Source: Denitromonas halophila (GTDB lineage: Bacteria; Pseudomonadota; Gammaproteobacteria; Burkholderiales; Rhodocyclaceae). From it: DNA of 64,000 nucleotides. The notes beneath the pieces were generated by a model. It was not told the origin of the DNA, searched no databases, and was given only the letters and a program-made list of their open reading frames with translations. This document shows positions 19,955 through 27,835 of the stretch, piece after piece. Within the stretch, counting starts at the first letter, position 1. Every line of letters begins with the position of its first letter. The DNA is taken from the NCBI RefSeq assembly GCF_007625155.1, contig NZ_VMNK01000015.1, positions 186,001 to 250,000 of the forward strand. The letters run 5' to 3'. The translations under genes were made by a program, and so were the position numbers.

Positions 19955-22057
19955 CTAGGATGACTTGATCGTGCCAACCCGTCGGCCCTTGCGCCGATAC
20001 AGCAAGAGCGGCGCACAGCGGGCCTCGTCGTGATAGATGCCGACGCAGTCCAGGCACTGGAAGCAGTCGTTGTAGCGAATGCTGCCGTTTCGGTCGATGG
20101 CGTCGTAGGCGCAGCGGTGGCGGCAGGTTTGGCAGGGTTGGCCGCATTCGGCGCGGCGCGGTAGCCAGTCGAGCAGCCGCAGCTTGCCGCCAATGACCAT
20201 CGCCGCGCCCAGCGGGCACAGATAGCGGCAGAAAAATTTGTAATACACCGCGCCCAGCGCCAGCAGGCCGAGTGCATAGAGCACGAAAGGCCAGGCGCGG
20301 TCGAAGCCGACGGTGATGGCAGTCTTGAAGGGCTCCACCTCGACCAGACGCTCGGCCATGGCGGGCGCGAGTGCGGCACTGAGCACCAGTGCGAGCAGGA
20401 TGCCGTAGCGGCTGCGGTCGAGCGCGAGCGCCAGACGCGGCGGGAGGCGGCGTGCTCGCAGGCCCAGGCGGGCGCCCAGCAGGGCGGCGAATTCCTGCAG
20501 CGCGCCAAAGGGGCACAGCCATCCGCAGAAGCTGCCGCGCCCCCAGATGAAAAAGCTCAGCAATGTGAAAGCCATGATCAGCAGCGACACCGGGTCGTAC
20601 AGAAAACTGGTGAGCGCGTGCCCGGCGGCGAGCGTCTTGATGGCGCCGGTGATCTGCACGATGGACAACTGACCTTGTGCCATCCAGCCGATGTAGATCA
20701 GCGTGAAGGCCAGAAACCCGAGGCGGAAGATACGCAAGCGGCGCGCCGACCGGCTCAGCCAGCGCGGCCGGGCTAGCGCGATGCTGAGGATGAGCAGGGC
20801 GACGCCGATGATCGACAAGTCGACCGCGCGCTCGCGCCAGGCGATCAGCCACTCGGGAGGCGGCGCGGGGGGCAGTCGGAAGTAGTCAGCCGGCGGGGTG
20901 TAGGCCAGGGGGGCGCTGCGGTGGATGCGTTGCGGCAGGATCTGCCCGCGCTGACGGGTGAAGCTCAGTTCAAAAGTCTGGGCGGCCGCCGGGTCCAGCC
21001 CCGACAAGGGCGAGGTGCGCAACACCAGCGCGGCGTTGAGTGCCGGCGCGCCGGGCGGAGGAGTGGGGGCCGTGTCGAAATCGCGCAGCTCGAAGGGCGT
21101 GCCGTGTTGTTGCAGACTCAGCCGCTCGGGGGATGTGCCGCGCACAAAGCGCGCGCCAATGAAGCTGTCGGGCCCGGTGGTGGCGACCCACCAGGCGTGC
21201 TGGCCGGGTTCGAGAAATTCACGCAGATGGGCGTAGCCCGCGTCGCCGAGAATGGCCCGACCGATGGTCGGTGCGTTCAGGTAGGCGACATAGAGTTCGG
21301 TGACGAGGGCGTCGGGGCGCGCGTCCGAGGCGTCCAGCCCGGCGCCATCGGTGCCGGCAAATAAGGCGTCGACATCGGCGTGGGTGAGGCGAAGCCGCGC
21401 GATGCTGCCGTCGGCAAGTAGTTGCGCGAAGCTGCGCACCTCGAAGCGATCTTCACGCACCTCGGCCGGTGGTGTTTGCTGCGCCGGGCCAGCGAAGCCG
21501 AGCTGGGTGCGGGCGACGGCGAGCGCGGCGGTGAGTACGGTCTGGTTGGCGATGCGCACCGAGGCGGTGGCCTTGGTGACGCCGTCGAGCACCACCCGGT
21601 CGGACTGGCTTTGCCGCGTGTTGCTGCGGTCCGAGTAGGCCGTGGACACGGTGATGGACTGGCTCAGATTCAGCCCGGCGTATTGGGCAAGAAAGTCGCG
21701 CAGCGGGGCTTCGCCCAGACCGCTGAGAAACACCGGTTCATGCTGGCGCAGCAGTTGGACGTCGAGCAGTTGGCCGGTGGTGTCGATCTGGATGAGCAGG
21801 TTGTAGGGCGAACCTTCAAAGCCCGGGATAGGCGCGAGGTCGATCGATTCGAACACCCAGCCGACGGGGCCTGCGTCGGGCGTCAGCTCACTGTGGATTG
21901 GCCAGGCCGGGGTGTCGGCCGGTTTTTCGCCGACGACCAGCGGCGGCGAGATGCGCCGTGTGATATCGGCTCGACTCAGTTGGCCGGCCGTGGCTGACGC
22001 GGCGGCGAACAGCCCGACGCACAGGGCCAGCGCGCGCCATGCGTCGTGTCGGATCAC
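19955..22057 (-). CDS. NosR/NirI-like membrane FMN and 4Fe-4S protein
   Basis: A 700-residue protein of the NosR/NirI layout. A signal peptide and periplasmic FMN-binding domain come first, with the flavin-attachment-like stretch DGVTKATAS around residue 165. Six or so membrane helices follow, with two CxxxCP motifs (CGWLCPFG and CRYLCPLG). The C-terminal cytoplasmic part has two Cys clusters (CGQPCQTCRHRC and CFQCLDC) for iron-sulfur centres. NosR itself feeds electrons to nitrous-oxide reductase, but no nos genes are here. The start overlaps the response regulator stop (ATGA), placing it inside the quinoprotein operon. I infer a role in electron exchange or redox sensing across the membrane during alcohol oxidation. 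Confidence 0.82.
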   Translation of the reverse strand: MIRHDAWRALALCVGLFAAASATAGQLSRADITRRISPPLVVGEKPADTPAWPIHSELTPDAGPVGWVFESIDLAPIPGFEGSPYNLLIQIDTTGQLLDVQLLRQHEPVFLSGLGEAPLRDFLAQYAGLNLSQSITVSTAYSDRSNTRQSQSDRVVLDGVTKATASVRIANQTVLTAALAVARTQLGFAGPAQQTPPAEVREDRFEVRSFAQLLADGSIARLRLTHADVDALFAGTDGAGLDASDARPDALVTELYVAYLNAPTIGRAILGDAGYAHLREFLEPGQHAWWVATTGPDSFIGARFVRGTSPERLSLQQHGTPFELRDFDTAPTPPPGAPALNAALVLRTSPLSGLDPAAAQTFELSFTRQRGQILPQRIHRSAPLAYTPPADYFRLPPAPPPEWLIAWRERAVDLSIIGVALLILSIALARPRWLSRSARRLRIFRLGFLAFTLIYIGWMAQGQLSIVQITGAIKTLAAGHALTSFLYDPVSLLIMAFTLLSFFIWGRGSFCGWLCPFGALQEFAALLGARLGLRARRLPPRLALALDRSRYGILLALVLSAALAPAMAERLVEVEPFKTAITVGFDRAWPFVLYALGLLALGAVYYKFFCRYLCPLGAAMVIGGKLRLLDWLPRRAECGQPCQTCRHRCAYDAIDRNGSIRYNDCFQCLDCVGIYHDEARCAPLLLYRRKGRRVGTIKSS

Positions 22058-22701
22058 ACCTCGATCAGCCCGCTGCGCACGGCGATCAGCGCCAGTTCGG
22101 CGGCGTTGCTGGCGTTGAGTTTTTGCTTGATGCGATACAAATGGGTGCCCACCGTGCTCGGCGCGAGGTGGTGGGTGTCGGCCACTTCGGCCACCGAGCG
22201 GCCGAGAGCGAGTTGCTTGAAGACGGTGAATTCCTTGTCCGACAATTGCGCGACCGGGTCGCTGTCGCTGAACTGCGCCAGTGCCAGCCGGGGGGCGAGT
22301 TCAGGGTCGATGTAGCGCTCGCCGCGCGCCACACAGCCCACGGCGCGCACCAGCTCGTCGGGTCGCGCGCGTTTGCACAGGTAGCCGGTGGCGCCGCCCT
22401 TGAGCGCGCGGGCCGGGATCTGCATGTCGTCATGGGCCGAGAGCATCAGCACCCGGGCGCCGCGGTGGTGGGCGGTCAGGCGTTCCAGCGTGGCGAGGCC
22501 GCCCTGGCCGGGCATGGAGACATCCATCACCAGTGCGTCGGGTCGGTGCTCGGCAAACAGCGCGATGGCCTGCTCACCACTTTCTGCTTCGGCTAGGACG
22601 GTGGCGCCAGCGCCTTCGAGCAGGAGTCGAAAACCCATGCGTACGACGGCATGGTCGTCGGCAATGACAAGGCGCAGTCCGGTCAGCGGTTGGGGGTTCA
22701 T
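22054..22701 (-). CDS. NarL/LuxR-type response regulator
   Basis: A 215-residue DNA-binding response regulator. The receiver domain has the acidic pair in IADDHAVV and the phosphoacceptor Asp in VMDVSMPG, with Lys in YLCKRARPDEL. The C-terminal LuxR-type helix-turn-helix begins QLSDKEFTVFKQLALGRSVAE and has the recognition part APSTVGTHLYRIKQKL. It overlaps the upstream kinase stop codon by 4 bases, so the two are a cognate pair. Regulators of this class (ExaE, PedR, AgmR) control PQQ alcohol dehydrogenases in pseudomonads. This one is embedded in the quinoprotein operon, so a similar role is likely. Confidence 0.9.
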   Translation of the reverse strand: MNPQPLTGLRLVIADDHAVVRMGFRLLLEGAGATVLAEAESGEQAIALFAEHRPDALVMDVSMPGQGGLATLERLTAHHRGARVLMLSAHDDMQIPARALKGGATGYLCKRARPDELVRAVGCVARGERYIDPELAPRLALAQFSDSDPVAQLSDKEFTVFKQLALGRSVAEVADTHHLAPSTVGTHLYRIKQKLNASNAAELALIAVRSGLIEV

Positions 22702-24080
22702 GAGGGTTCTCCTGGGGTGAAGGCGTGCTGCGGTATGTTCTGGCCCATGGCGGTGCTCGGCCAGGGGAGGTGGATGCTGAGCGTGGTGCCGGCGCCGGGC
22801 GTGGCGGCAATGTGAAGCCGGCCATGGCGGGCGGCGAGGCGCTCGCGCATGCCGGTAAGACCGAGGCGGCCGGTGGGCGTGGCGGGGTCGAAGCCGCGGC
22901 CGTCGTCGGCAATCGTGAGCGCGAGGCCGGTGGTGCTGGCGTCGAGCCGCACGCTGACGTGATGCGCGTTGGCGTGGCGCGCCACATTGGTGAGCGCCTC
23001 TTGGACCAGGCGCAGCACGGTGAGGCTGAAGCTGGCGTCGAGTGTGGCGGGCAGCGGTGCGAGGCCGAGCTGCAGGTCCACCGCCGGGTAGCAGTTGCGC
23101 CAGTGGGCGCAGTAGGCGGTGAGCGCGTCGTCGAGCCGGGCCGGGGTGTCGGCGCCGGGCTGGCGCAGGCGTTCGAGAATGGCGCGTACGCCGTCCTGCA
23201 TCTGGCCGGTCATGGCCAGAATGGCCTGGGCGTTACCGTGCAGGCCGGCGTCGTCGCGGCTTTTCTGGGCGATGGCGCCGGTGATGGCGCGCACCGCGGT
23301 GATGCCCTGGCCGAACTCGTCATGCAACTCGCGGGCGAGCTGGCGGCGCTCTTCTTCGAGCCGGGCGGTGACTGCGCGGGCAAAGGCCTGGTCTTCTTCG
23401 AGGCGGGCGTTCTGGTCGAGCGAGGCGGCGAGTTGGCTCGCCATCTGGTTGTAGCGCTCGGCGAGGCGATCGAGCTCCAGGCTGCGCTGGCGGGGCAGGC
23501 GAATGTCGAAGCGGCCGTCGCCCGTGTGCGCGAGCGCGGTTTCGAATTCGGTGAGTGGGGCTAGTGCGCGGTCGATGGCACGACGCACGGCCACGCCGAG
23601 CAGGATCAGGATCGCCAGCGCCCAGCCGGCGGCGGCGATGGCGTTGTCCCAGGCGTCGAGCACCGAGCGCGAGGCGTCGGGCAGCAGGCGGATGTGCAAG
23701 TTCGGGCCGGTGATCACGCGCGGCGCGAAGTCGGGGGTGAGCAGGGCGGCGAACCACGCCGGGGCGTCGCGCCCGGCTTTGTAGGTTGGTGCGGGGGAGC
23801 GGTAGCGTAGCGCGCCACTGGCGTCGTGCACCTCTAGCGTATTGGCGCGTACCCGGCCGACCGCCGCCAGTTGCTGCACGATGTGTTCGGGGTCGGCCGC
23901 CGCGTCTTGCGAAATCACGGCAACCCATTGTTCGGCCACCCGCGTGGCCGCCTCGATTTCTTCATGGATGGCGTCGCGCGTGGCGGCCAGCCACAGCGAG
24001 CCGCCGAAGAGCATCAGCACCGCGGCGGCCAGGGTGACCACCAGGCTGACGCGGGTATCGAGGCGGGCGCGGGGGTGCAT
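22698..24080 (-). CDS. NarX/DegS-type sensor histidine kinase
   Basis: A 460-residue inner-membrane kinase. Two membrane segments (about 10-33 and 147-168) bracket a periplasmic sensor region of ~115 residues with no recognised ligand domain. A HAMP linker and coiled coil follow. The HisKA_3 box is EERRQLARELHDEFGQG, with the phosphoacceptor His. The ATPase domain has VQEALTNVARHANA, DDGRGFD and LGLTGMRERLAA. It overlaps the TonB receptor stop codon by one base (TGATG) and the response regulator start by four. The coupling implies equimolar production and a dedicated pair. The signal is unknown; its position suggests an alcohol, PQQ or metal cue. Confidence 0.9.
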   Translation of the reverse strand: MHPRARLDTRVSLVVTLAAAVLMLFGGSLWLAATRDAIHEEIEAATRVAEQWVAVISQDAAADPEHIVQQLAAVGRVRANTLEVHDASGALRYRSPAPTYKAGRDAPAWFAALLTPDFAPRVITGPNLHIRLLPDASRSVLDAWDNAIAAAGWALAILILLGVAVRRAIDRALAPLTEFETALAHTGDGRFDIRLPRQRSLELDRLAERYNQMASQLAASLDQNARLEEDQAFARAVTARLEEERRQLARELHDEFGQGITAVRAITGAIAQKSRDDAGLHGNAQAILAMTGQMQDGVRAILERLRQPGADTPARLDDALTAYCAHWRNCYPAVDLQLGLAPLPATLDASFSLTVLRLVQEALTNVARHANAHHVSVRLDASTTGLALTIADDGRGFDPATPTGRLGLTGMRERLAARHGRLHIAATPGAGTTLSIHLPWPSTAMGQNIPQHAFTPGEPS

Positions 24081-25681
24081 CAGCGGCCATCCCAGGCGTA
24101 GCGCACGCCGATCCAGCCGGCGCGGCCGCGCAGGCCGAATTCGAGGCTGCGCGTGACCACTTGCTCCAGGAAGGGGTCGGCGGCCAGGGCGTTGGGCAGG
24201 GTGCAGGGGTTGTCGGGGTCGGCGCAGCCCAGTTCGATGGGGCTGGGGGCGCGGTTGCTCTGGCTGACGCCGCCATACACGGTCAGCGCCGGGCTGGCTT
24301 GCCAGGTGAGGCCGAGTGCGGGGTTGAGCTTGTTGTAAGTGAAGTCGCCGTCGAGGTTGGGGGCGGTGCGGTTGAGCTTGTCGCGGTTGATGACATGGGT
24401 GTGGTTGTAGCGGGCGGCGGCGGTCAGTTGCACGGTGGGCGCCAGGGCGATGGTGTCGGTCACATACACGCTGGTGGTGAGGGTGCGGCCGGAGAGTTTG
24501 TTTTCCAGTTCGCTGGCTTCGTCGGTGTCCACGCCGCGGTTGTCGGTCAGTTCGCCTTCCTGCGCGGTCTGCGAGAAGCGGGCGTGGCCGCGGTCATGGC
24601 TGACGCCAAGGGCGAATTGGTGGCGTTCGGCGTAATGCGTCCATTGCAGGCCAAGGCCGGCGCCGTTCTGGTCGGTGGCCGTTCGGTTGAGCACGCCGGT
24701 CTCGTCCGGGGCGGCGCCGATCATGCCGCCGGTGACCCAGTTTTCGTAGGCGTCTTCATAGTCGTCGTTGGCGTCGCCGTTGAGGGTGCGCGAACGGGTG
24801 CGGCGCAGGTAGGCGTTGGCGGCGAGGCGGTCGCTGTCGCTCAGCCAGTGGCTGGCCGACAGCGCCAGCAGGGTGCTGCGGTTGCGGGTCTGGTCGGGGT
24901 GGGTGAACACGGTGTTGCGGTCATCGCTCAGCAGGCTGGTGGGCGTCAGCCCGTTGCCGATGAGGTCGGTGTTGGCCTGGGCCAGCGTGAGCGCGATGTC
25001 GGTGGTGGCGGTCGTCCAGGCCAGCTTGCCGAAGAGCTGGCCGGCCTCGGACGGGGAGCGTTCGCGCAGGGCGTCGCCGGCAACGAACCACGACAGTTCG
25101 TCTTTGGAACCGCCGTGTGACAGGCTGGCACGTGTGCGACCGAAGGACCCGCTCGACAGGCTGGCTTCGCCGCCGGGGTGGGTGTCGCCGCGCTTGGTGT
25201 GCAGGCCGATGGCGCCGCCCTGGGTGTTGAGGCCGTAGAGCGGGTTGGCGCCGGGGGCGAGGGTGAGATCGGCAATGGCCGACTGCGGGATCAGGTCCCA
25301 GCTCACCACGTCGCCGAAGGTTTCGTTGAGGCGCACGCCGTCCATGAACACCGACAGGCCCTGCGGCGTGCCGAGCAGCGGGCTGGCGGTGAAGCCGCGG
25401 TAGTTGAGGTCGGCCTGCAGCGGGTTGCCGGTGACTTCGTTGATCGACACGCCGGGCAGGCGGCGCTGGAGATTCTCGGCCAGCGAGGCGCCACCGGCGT
25501 GGCGCAGCGCGCTGTCGTCGAGCGTGCGGATGGCCGAGGGGATGTGGTCGCGCGGGACATCGAGGCCGGGCAGCGGCGCGGTGCCGACGACTTCGACGGT
25601 GCCGAGCGTGGCCGGATCGGCCGCATGGGCGGCGGTGCCGAGGGCGGCTAGCAGGAGGGCGATGGGGGTGTGTTTGATCAT
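24080..25681 (-). CDS. TonB-dependent receptor, short (probable internal loss in the barrel)
   Basis: A 533-residue outer-membrane receptor. It has a signal peptide (ending AAHA), a plug domain (IRTLDDSALRHAGGASLAE, then VFMDGVRLNETFGD and GGAIGLHTK) and part of a barrel. Related receptors usually have about 700-750 residues. Homology-like strand text runs to EFGLRGR and then jumps to AGWIGVRYAWDGR, which looks like the normal last strand of a longer barrel. I infer that some 150-200 residues have been lost in frame. The gene is otherwise open and tightly packed between the metallohydrolase and kinase genes. Candidates for its substrate are PQQ, lanthanide chelates or a metal complex; none can be confirmed. 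Whether it is functional is doubtful. Confidence 0.75.
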   Translation of the reverse strand: MIKHTPIALLLAALGTAAHAADPATLGTVEVVGTAPLPGLDVPRDHIPSAIRTLDDSALRHAGGASLAENLQRRLPGVSINEVTGNPLQADLNYRGFTASPLLGTPQGLSVFMDGVRLNETFGDVVSWDLIPQSAIADLTLAPGANPLYGLNTQGGAIGLHTKRGDTHPGGEASLSSGSFGRTRASLSHGGSKDELSWFVAGDALRERSPSEAGQLFGKLAWTTATTDIALTLAQANTDLIGNGLTPTSLLSDDRNTVFTHPDQTRNRSTLLALSASHWLSDSDRLAANAYLRRTRSRTLNGDANDDYEDAYENWVTGGMIGAAPDETGVLNRTATDQNGAGLGLQWTHYAERHQFALGVSHDRGHARFSQTAQEGELTDNRGVDTDEASELENKLSGRTLTTSVYVTDTIALAPTVQLTAAARYNHTHVINRDKLNRTAPNLDGDFTYNKLNPALGLTWQASPALTVYGGVSQSNRAPSPIELGCADPDNPCTLPNALAADPFLEQVVTRSLEFGLRGRAGWIGVRYAWDGR

Positions 25682-25684
25682 GGG

Positions 25685-26623
25685 TCAGTGCGTGACCGGA
25701 TGGCTGGATACGTGGAGTGCGCCTTCTTCGGCTGCGGGGTAGAGATGGCTCACCGAGCGCGGGAACTCGGCGTCGATCACCGCCAGCTGGCGGAAGATCT
25801 TCGGCAGCGGCAGGCGCATGACTTCGGTCATGTCGAGGCCGGCGGCGGCGCTTTGGGTAAGCAGGCCGTCCAGCCATTTGAGGTAGTCGCGCGTCTGGCG
25901 GATCGGACCGGCGTCGGCGGCGACCGGGCCGTGGCCGGGCACGATGTGTTTGAAGGGCCGGGCTTCGAGCACGTCGAGGCTGTCGAGCCAGCGGGCGATG
26001 GTGGCATGCGGGGTGGTGGGGGTGCGGTCGTGGAAGACGAGGTCGCCGGCAAAGAGCACGCCGGTGGTGTGGTCGAGCACGGCCAAGTCGCCGGCGGTGT
26101 GGCCGTCGAGCGCGAGCAGCTCGAAGCGGTGGCCGCCGATCTCGATGATGCCCGCGACCAGTGCCTCGGTCGGCACCACCACTTCGGTGTCGCGCATGGC
26201 GTCGCCAACCAAACGGAACATGTTTTCGTTGAAGGCTTTGCCGTCGGTTTCGATGTCGGTGAGGGTGCGCGCCAGGGCGCCCAGGGTTTTGGGTGCAAAG
26301 GCCTGGTTGCCAAGGAAGTGGTCGGGGTGGTGGTGGGTGATCCACACCTTGACGATGGGCTGGTCGGTGATGCGTGCGATGGCGGCGACGGTCTGCTCGC
26401 CGTACTGGCGTGAGGGGCCGCTGTCGATGACGACTACGCCGGCGTCGGTAACGACGAAGGCGGTATTGACGATGCGACCGCCGTTGGCGAAGGAGAAGTC
26501 TTCTTGCGCGCCTTCGAGCACCCAGGTGTCGGGCGCGATTTGGCGCGGCGCGAGCGCGTAGTCGAAGCCGGCCGCGGTGGCGTGGACGGCAATGAGGGCG
26601 AGAAGGGCGAGCAGGCGCTTCAT
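25685..26623 (-). CDS. Quinoprotein relay system zinc metallohydrolase (MBL fold, SoxH-like)
   Basis: A 312-residue exported protein: signal peptide (ending ATAA), then a metallo-beta-lactamase fold. Metal ligands are visible in THHHPDHFLGN (HxHxDH), LDGHTAGDLAV, LFAGDLVFHDR and VPGHGPV, so a two-zinc site is intact. It corresponds to the family that NCBI names quinoprotein relay system zinc metallohydrolase, related to SoxH, which occurs beside PQQ dehydrogenases. The actual reaction is not known; a thiol-ester or persulfide hydrolase acting on the SoxYZ-like carrier is a reasonable guess. The start overlaps the carrier gene's stop (ATGA), consistent with a physical pair. Confidence 0.85.
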   Translation of the reverse strand: MKRLLALLALIAVHATAAGFDYALAPRQIAPDTWVLEGAQEDFSFANGGRIVNTAFVVTDAGVVVIDSGPSRQYGEQTVAAIARITDQPIVKVWITHHHPDHFLGNQAFAPKTLGALARTLTDIETDGKAFNENMFRLVGDAMRDTEVVVPTEALVAGIIEIGGHRFELLALDGHTAGDLAVLDHTTGVLFAGDLVFHDRTPTTPHATIARWLDSLDVLEARPFKHIVPGHGPVAADAGPIRQTRDYLKWLDGLLTQSAAAGLDMTEVMRLPLPKIFRQLAVIDAEFPRSVSHLYPAAEEGALHVSSHPVTH

Positions 26624-27384
26624 CGTTCCACCTGCGCGTTGACCTTGTTGCCGTTGTTGTCGCGGCCGGTGATCTGCACCGAGGCCAGGTCGGTCACCGT
26701 TGGCGGCAGGTCGAGTGTGAACAGCGGGTTTTCGCTGACCGGCTCGAAGGCGTCGATCTCCATCAAGACGCGCTGCTGGCCGTCGGTGATGGCCAGTTGC
26801 TCGATGTAGAAGGCGGGGATGCTCGCGGCCAGGCCGGTGTCCATCGGGTGGATGATTCGCAGGCGCACCCGGTTGCCCTCGGGGCGCGACCAGATACGCC
26901 CGCTCACTTCATTGAGCCGGCGCTGCCACTCGGGCGAGGCCGAGCCGGTAGAGGGCACGGTGCAGCCGCCGCCGGTGGTGATGACCCAGGTGCCGCCCAC
27001 ATGCCACACGCCATCGGCGGTGCGGGCCGCGGCGCGCACGGGCGACGACTGCTGCAGCTTGATACGAAAGGCCAGCTCCGGCCGCGCGGTCTTGGGGCGG
27101 AAGGCCAGCACCTTGGTGATCGGGTTGAAGTCGGCAAACACCAGCACCTCGACCACCTCGGGCAACGCGGTGGCGTCGACTGCGATAGGCACGTTCATCG
27201 AGTCTTCGGCGGTGAGTGGGCCAGTGACGCTCACGCGCGGGTCGAACACCACGGTGGCCTCGGCGGCAAAGAGCTGCGCGCGCATGTCGCCCCAGCGGGC
27301 GGAGTCGAGCGGATCGGGCTCGGCGAGAGCCAGCGTGGCCCACAAGGCGAGTCCAATCACGGCAAAGCGCGGCAGTGCGGGCAT
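26620..27384 (-). CDS. Quinoprotein dehydrogenase-associated SoxYZ-like carrier
   Basis: A 254-residue exported fusion of SoxY-like and SoxZ-like domains. A signal peptide (ending LALA) is followed by the SoxY part, which ends in TTGGGCTVPS. The cysteine in that Gly-rich stretch corresponds to the swinging-arm Cys that carries sulfur intermediates in thiosulfate oxidation. The C-terminal SoxZ-like half ends in a typical immunoglobulin-like strand. NCBI describes such fusions as SoxYZ-like carriers associated with quinoprotein dehydrogenases. What it carries here is unknown. It is the first gene of the operon; GGAG precedes the ATG, and a perfect sigma-54-type promoter lies 55 bases upstream. 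Confidence 0.87.
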   Translation of the reverse strand: MPALPRFAVIGLALWATLALAEPDPLDSARWGDMRAQLFAAEATVVFDPRVSVTGPLTAEDSMNVPIAVDATALPEVVEVLVFADFNPITKVLAFRPKTARPELAFRIKLQQSSPVRAAARTADGVWHVGGTWVITTGGGCTVPSTGSASPEWQRRLNEVSGRIWSRPEGNRVRLRIIHPMDTGLAASIPAFYIEQLAITDGQQRVLMEIDAFEPVSENPLFTLDLPPTVTDLASVQITGRDNNGNKVNAQVER

Positions 27385-27438
27385 TCATGTCTCCTGATCG
27401 GCGTGGTGTGCACGCTCTGTTTGATAGCGCTGATAACC

Positions 27439-27453
27439 GCAAGCGGCGTGCCA
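27439..27453 (-). promoter_or_regulatory. Sigma-54 (-24/-12) promoter for the SoxYZ-like operon
   Basis: On the minus strand the site reads TGGCAC-GCCGC-TTGC, a perfect match to TGGCAC-N5-TTGC. The expected transcript start lies near 27427, about 43 bases before the carrier gene's ATG. Confidence 0.85.
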
Positions 27454-27561
27454 GCTCGGCGCGGTCGGGGTCGATGCCGCGCAATCGCTGCCACCCACCG
27501 GGGTTTGGCGTGCATGTGCGTCCGGGCTGTATTGCCGCCTGGCGTGTCATGCCCGCACAGG

Positions 27562-27597
27562 TGTTTCACTTTGGAGCACGTGACGTGTTTCGAAGCA
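27562..27597. promoter_or_regulatory. Bipartite enhancer element, copy A (between SoxYZ operon and pedH)
   Basis: TGTTTC-N5-GGAGCA is followed after 9 bases by TTTCGAAGCA. Two other copies with the same parts and spacing lie at 44760 and 48608, and the first dyad alone occurs at 51657. It sits between two divergent sigma-54 promoters, about 110 bases from one and 145 from the other, as expected for an upstream activator site. The rest of the 450-base gap shows only these promoters. Confidence 0.78.
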
Positions 27598-27741
27598 GCC
27601 CGTGCATCTGCGGCTGATCAGATCGCTGGGCGCGATGGGCGGCGCGATACGTGTTCAGGACTCGATGACGGTGCTGATAGCGAGTGTTGGCGCGCGCTTG
27701 AACGGTGATCGCTCTGCCCAGGTGCGACATGTGTCGCTCAA

Positions 27742-27756
27742 TGGCATGCCTCTTGC
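27742..27756 (+). promoter_or_regulatory. Sigma-54 (-24/-12) promoter for pedH
   Basis: The site reads TGGCAT-GCCTC-TTGC, one mismatch from consensus (TGGCAC) with correct spacing and the invariant GG and GC. The expected start is near 27768, about 68 bases before the ATG. Confidence 0.75.
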
Positions 27757-27835
27757 GGAAGACCCCTGCCATGTCCTGGTTTTGCCCGCCTGGGTGAGCA
27801 CAGGGCAGGACAAGAAAACTCAAGGAGGTTACTCA

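Noticed and set aside
19955-22057. True NosR of nitrous-oxide reduction
   Set aside because: No nosZ, nosD or nosL is nearby, and the gene is fused by overlaps into the quinoprotein operon, so only NosR-like is supported.
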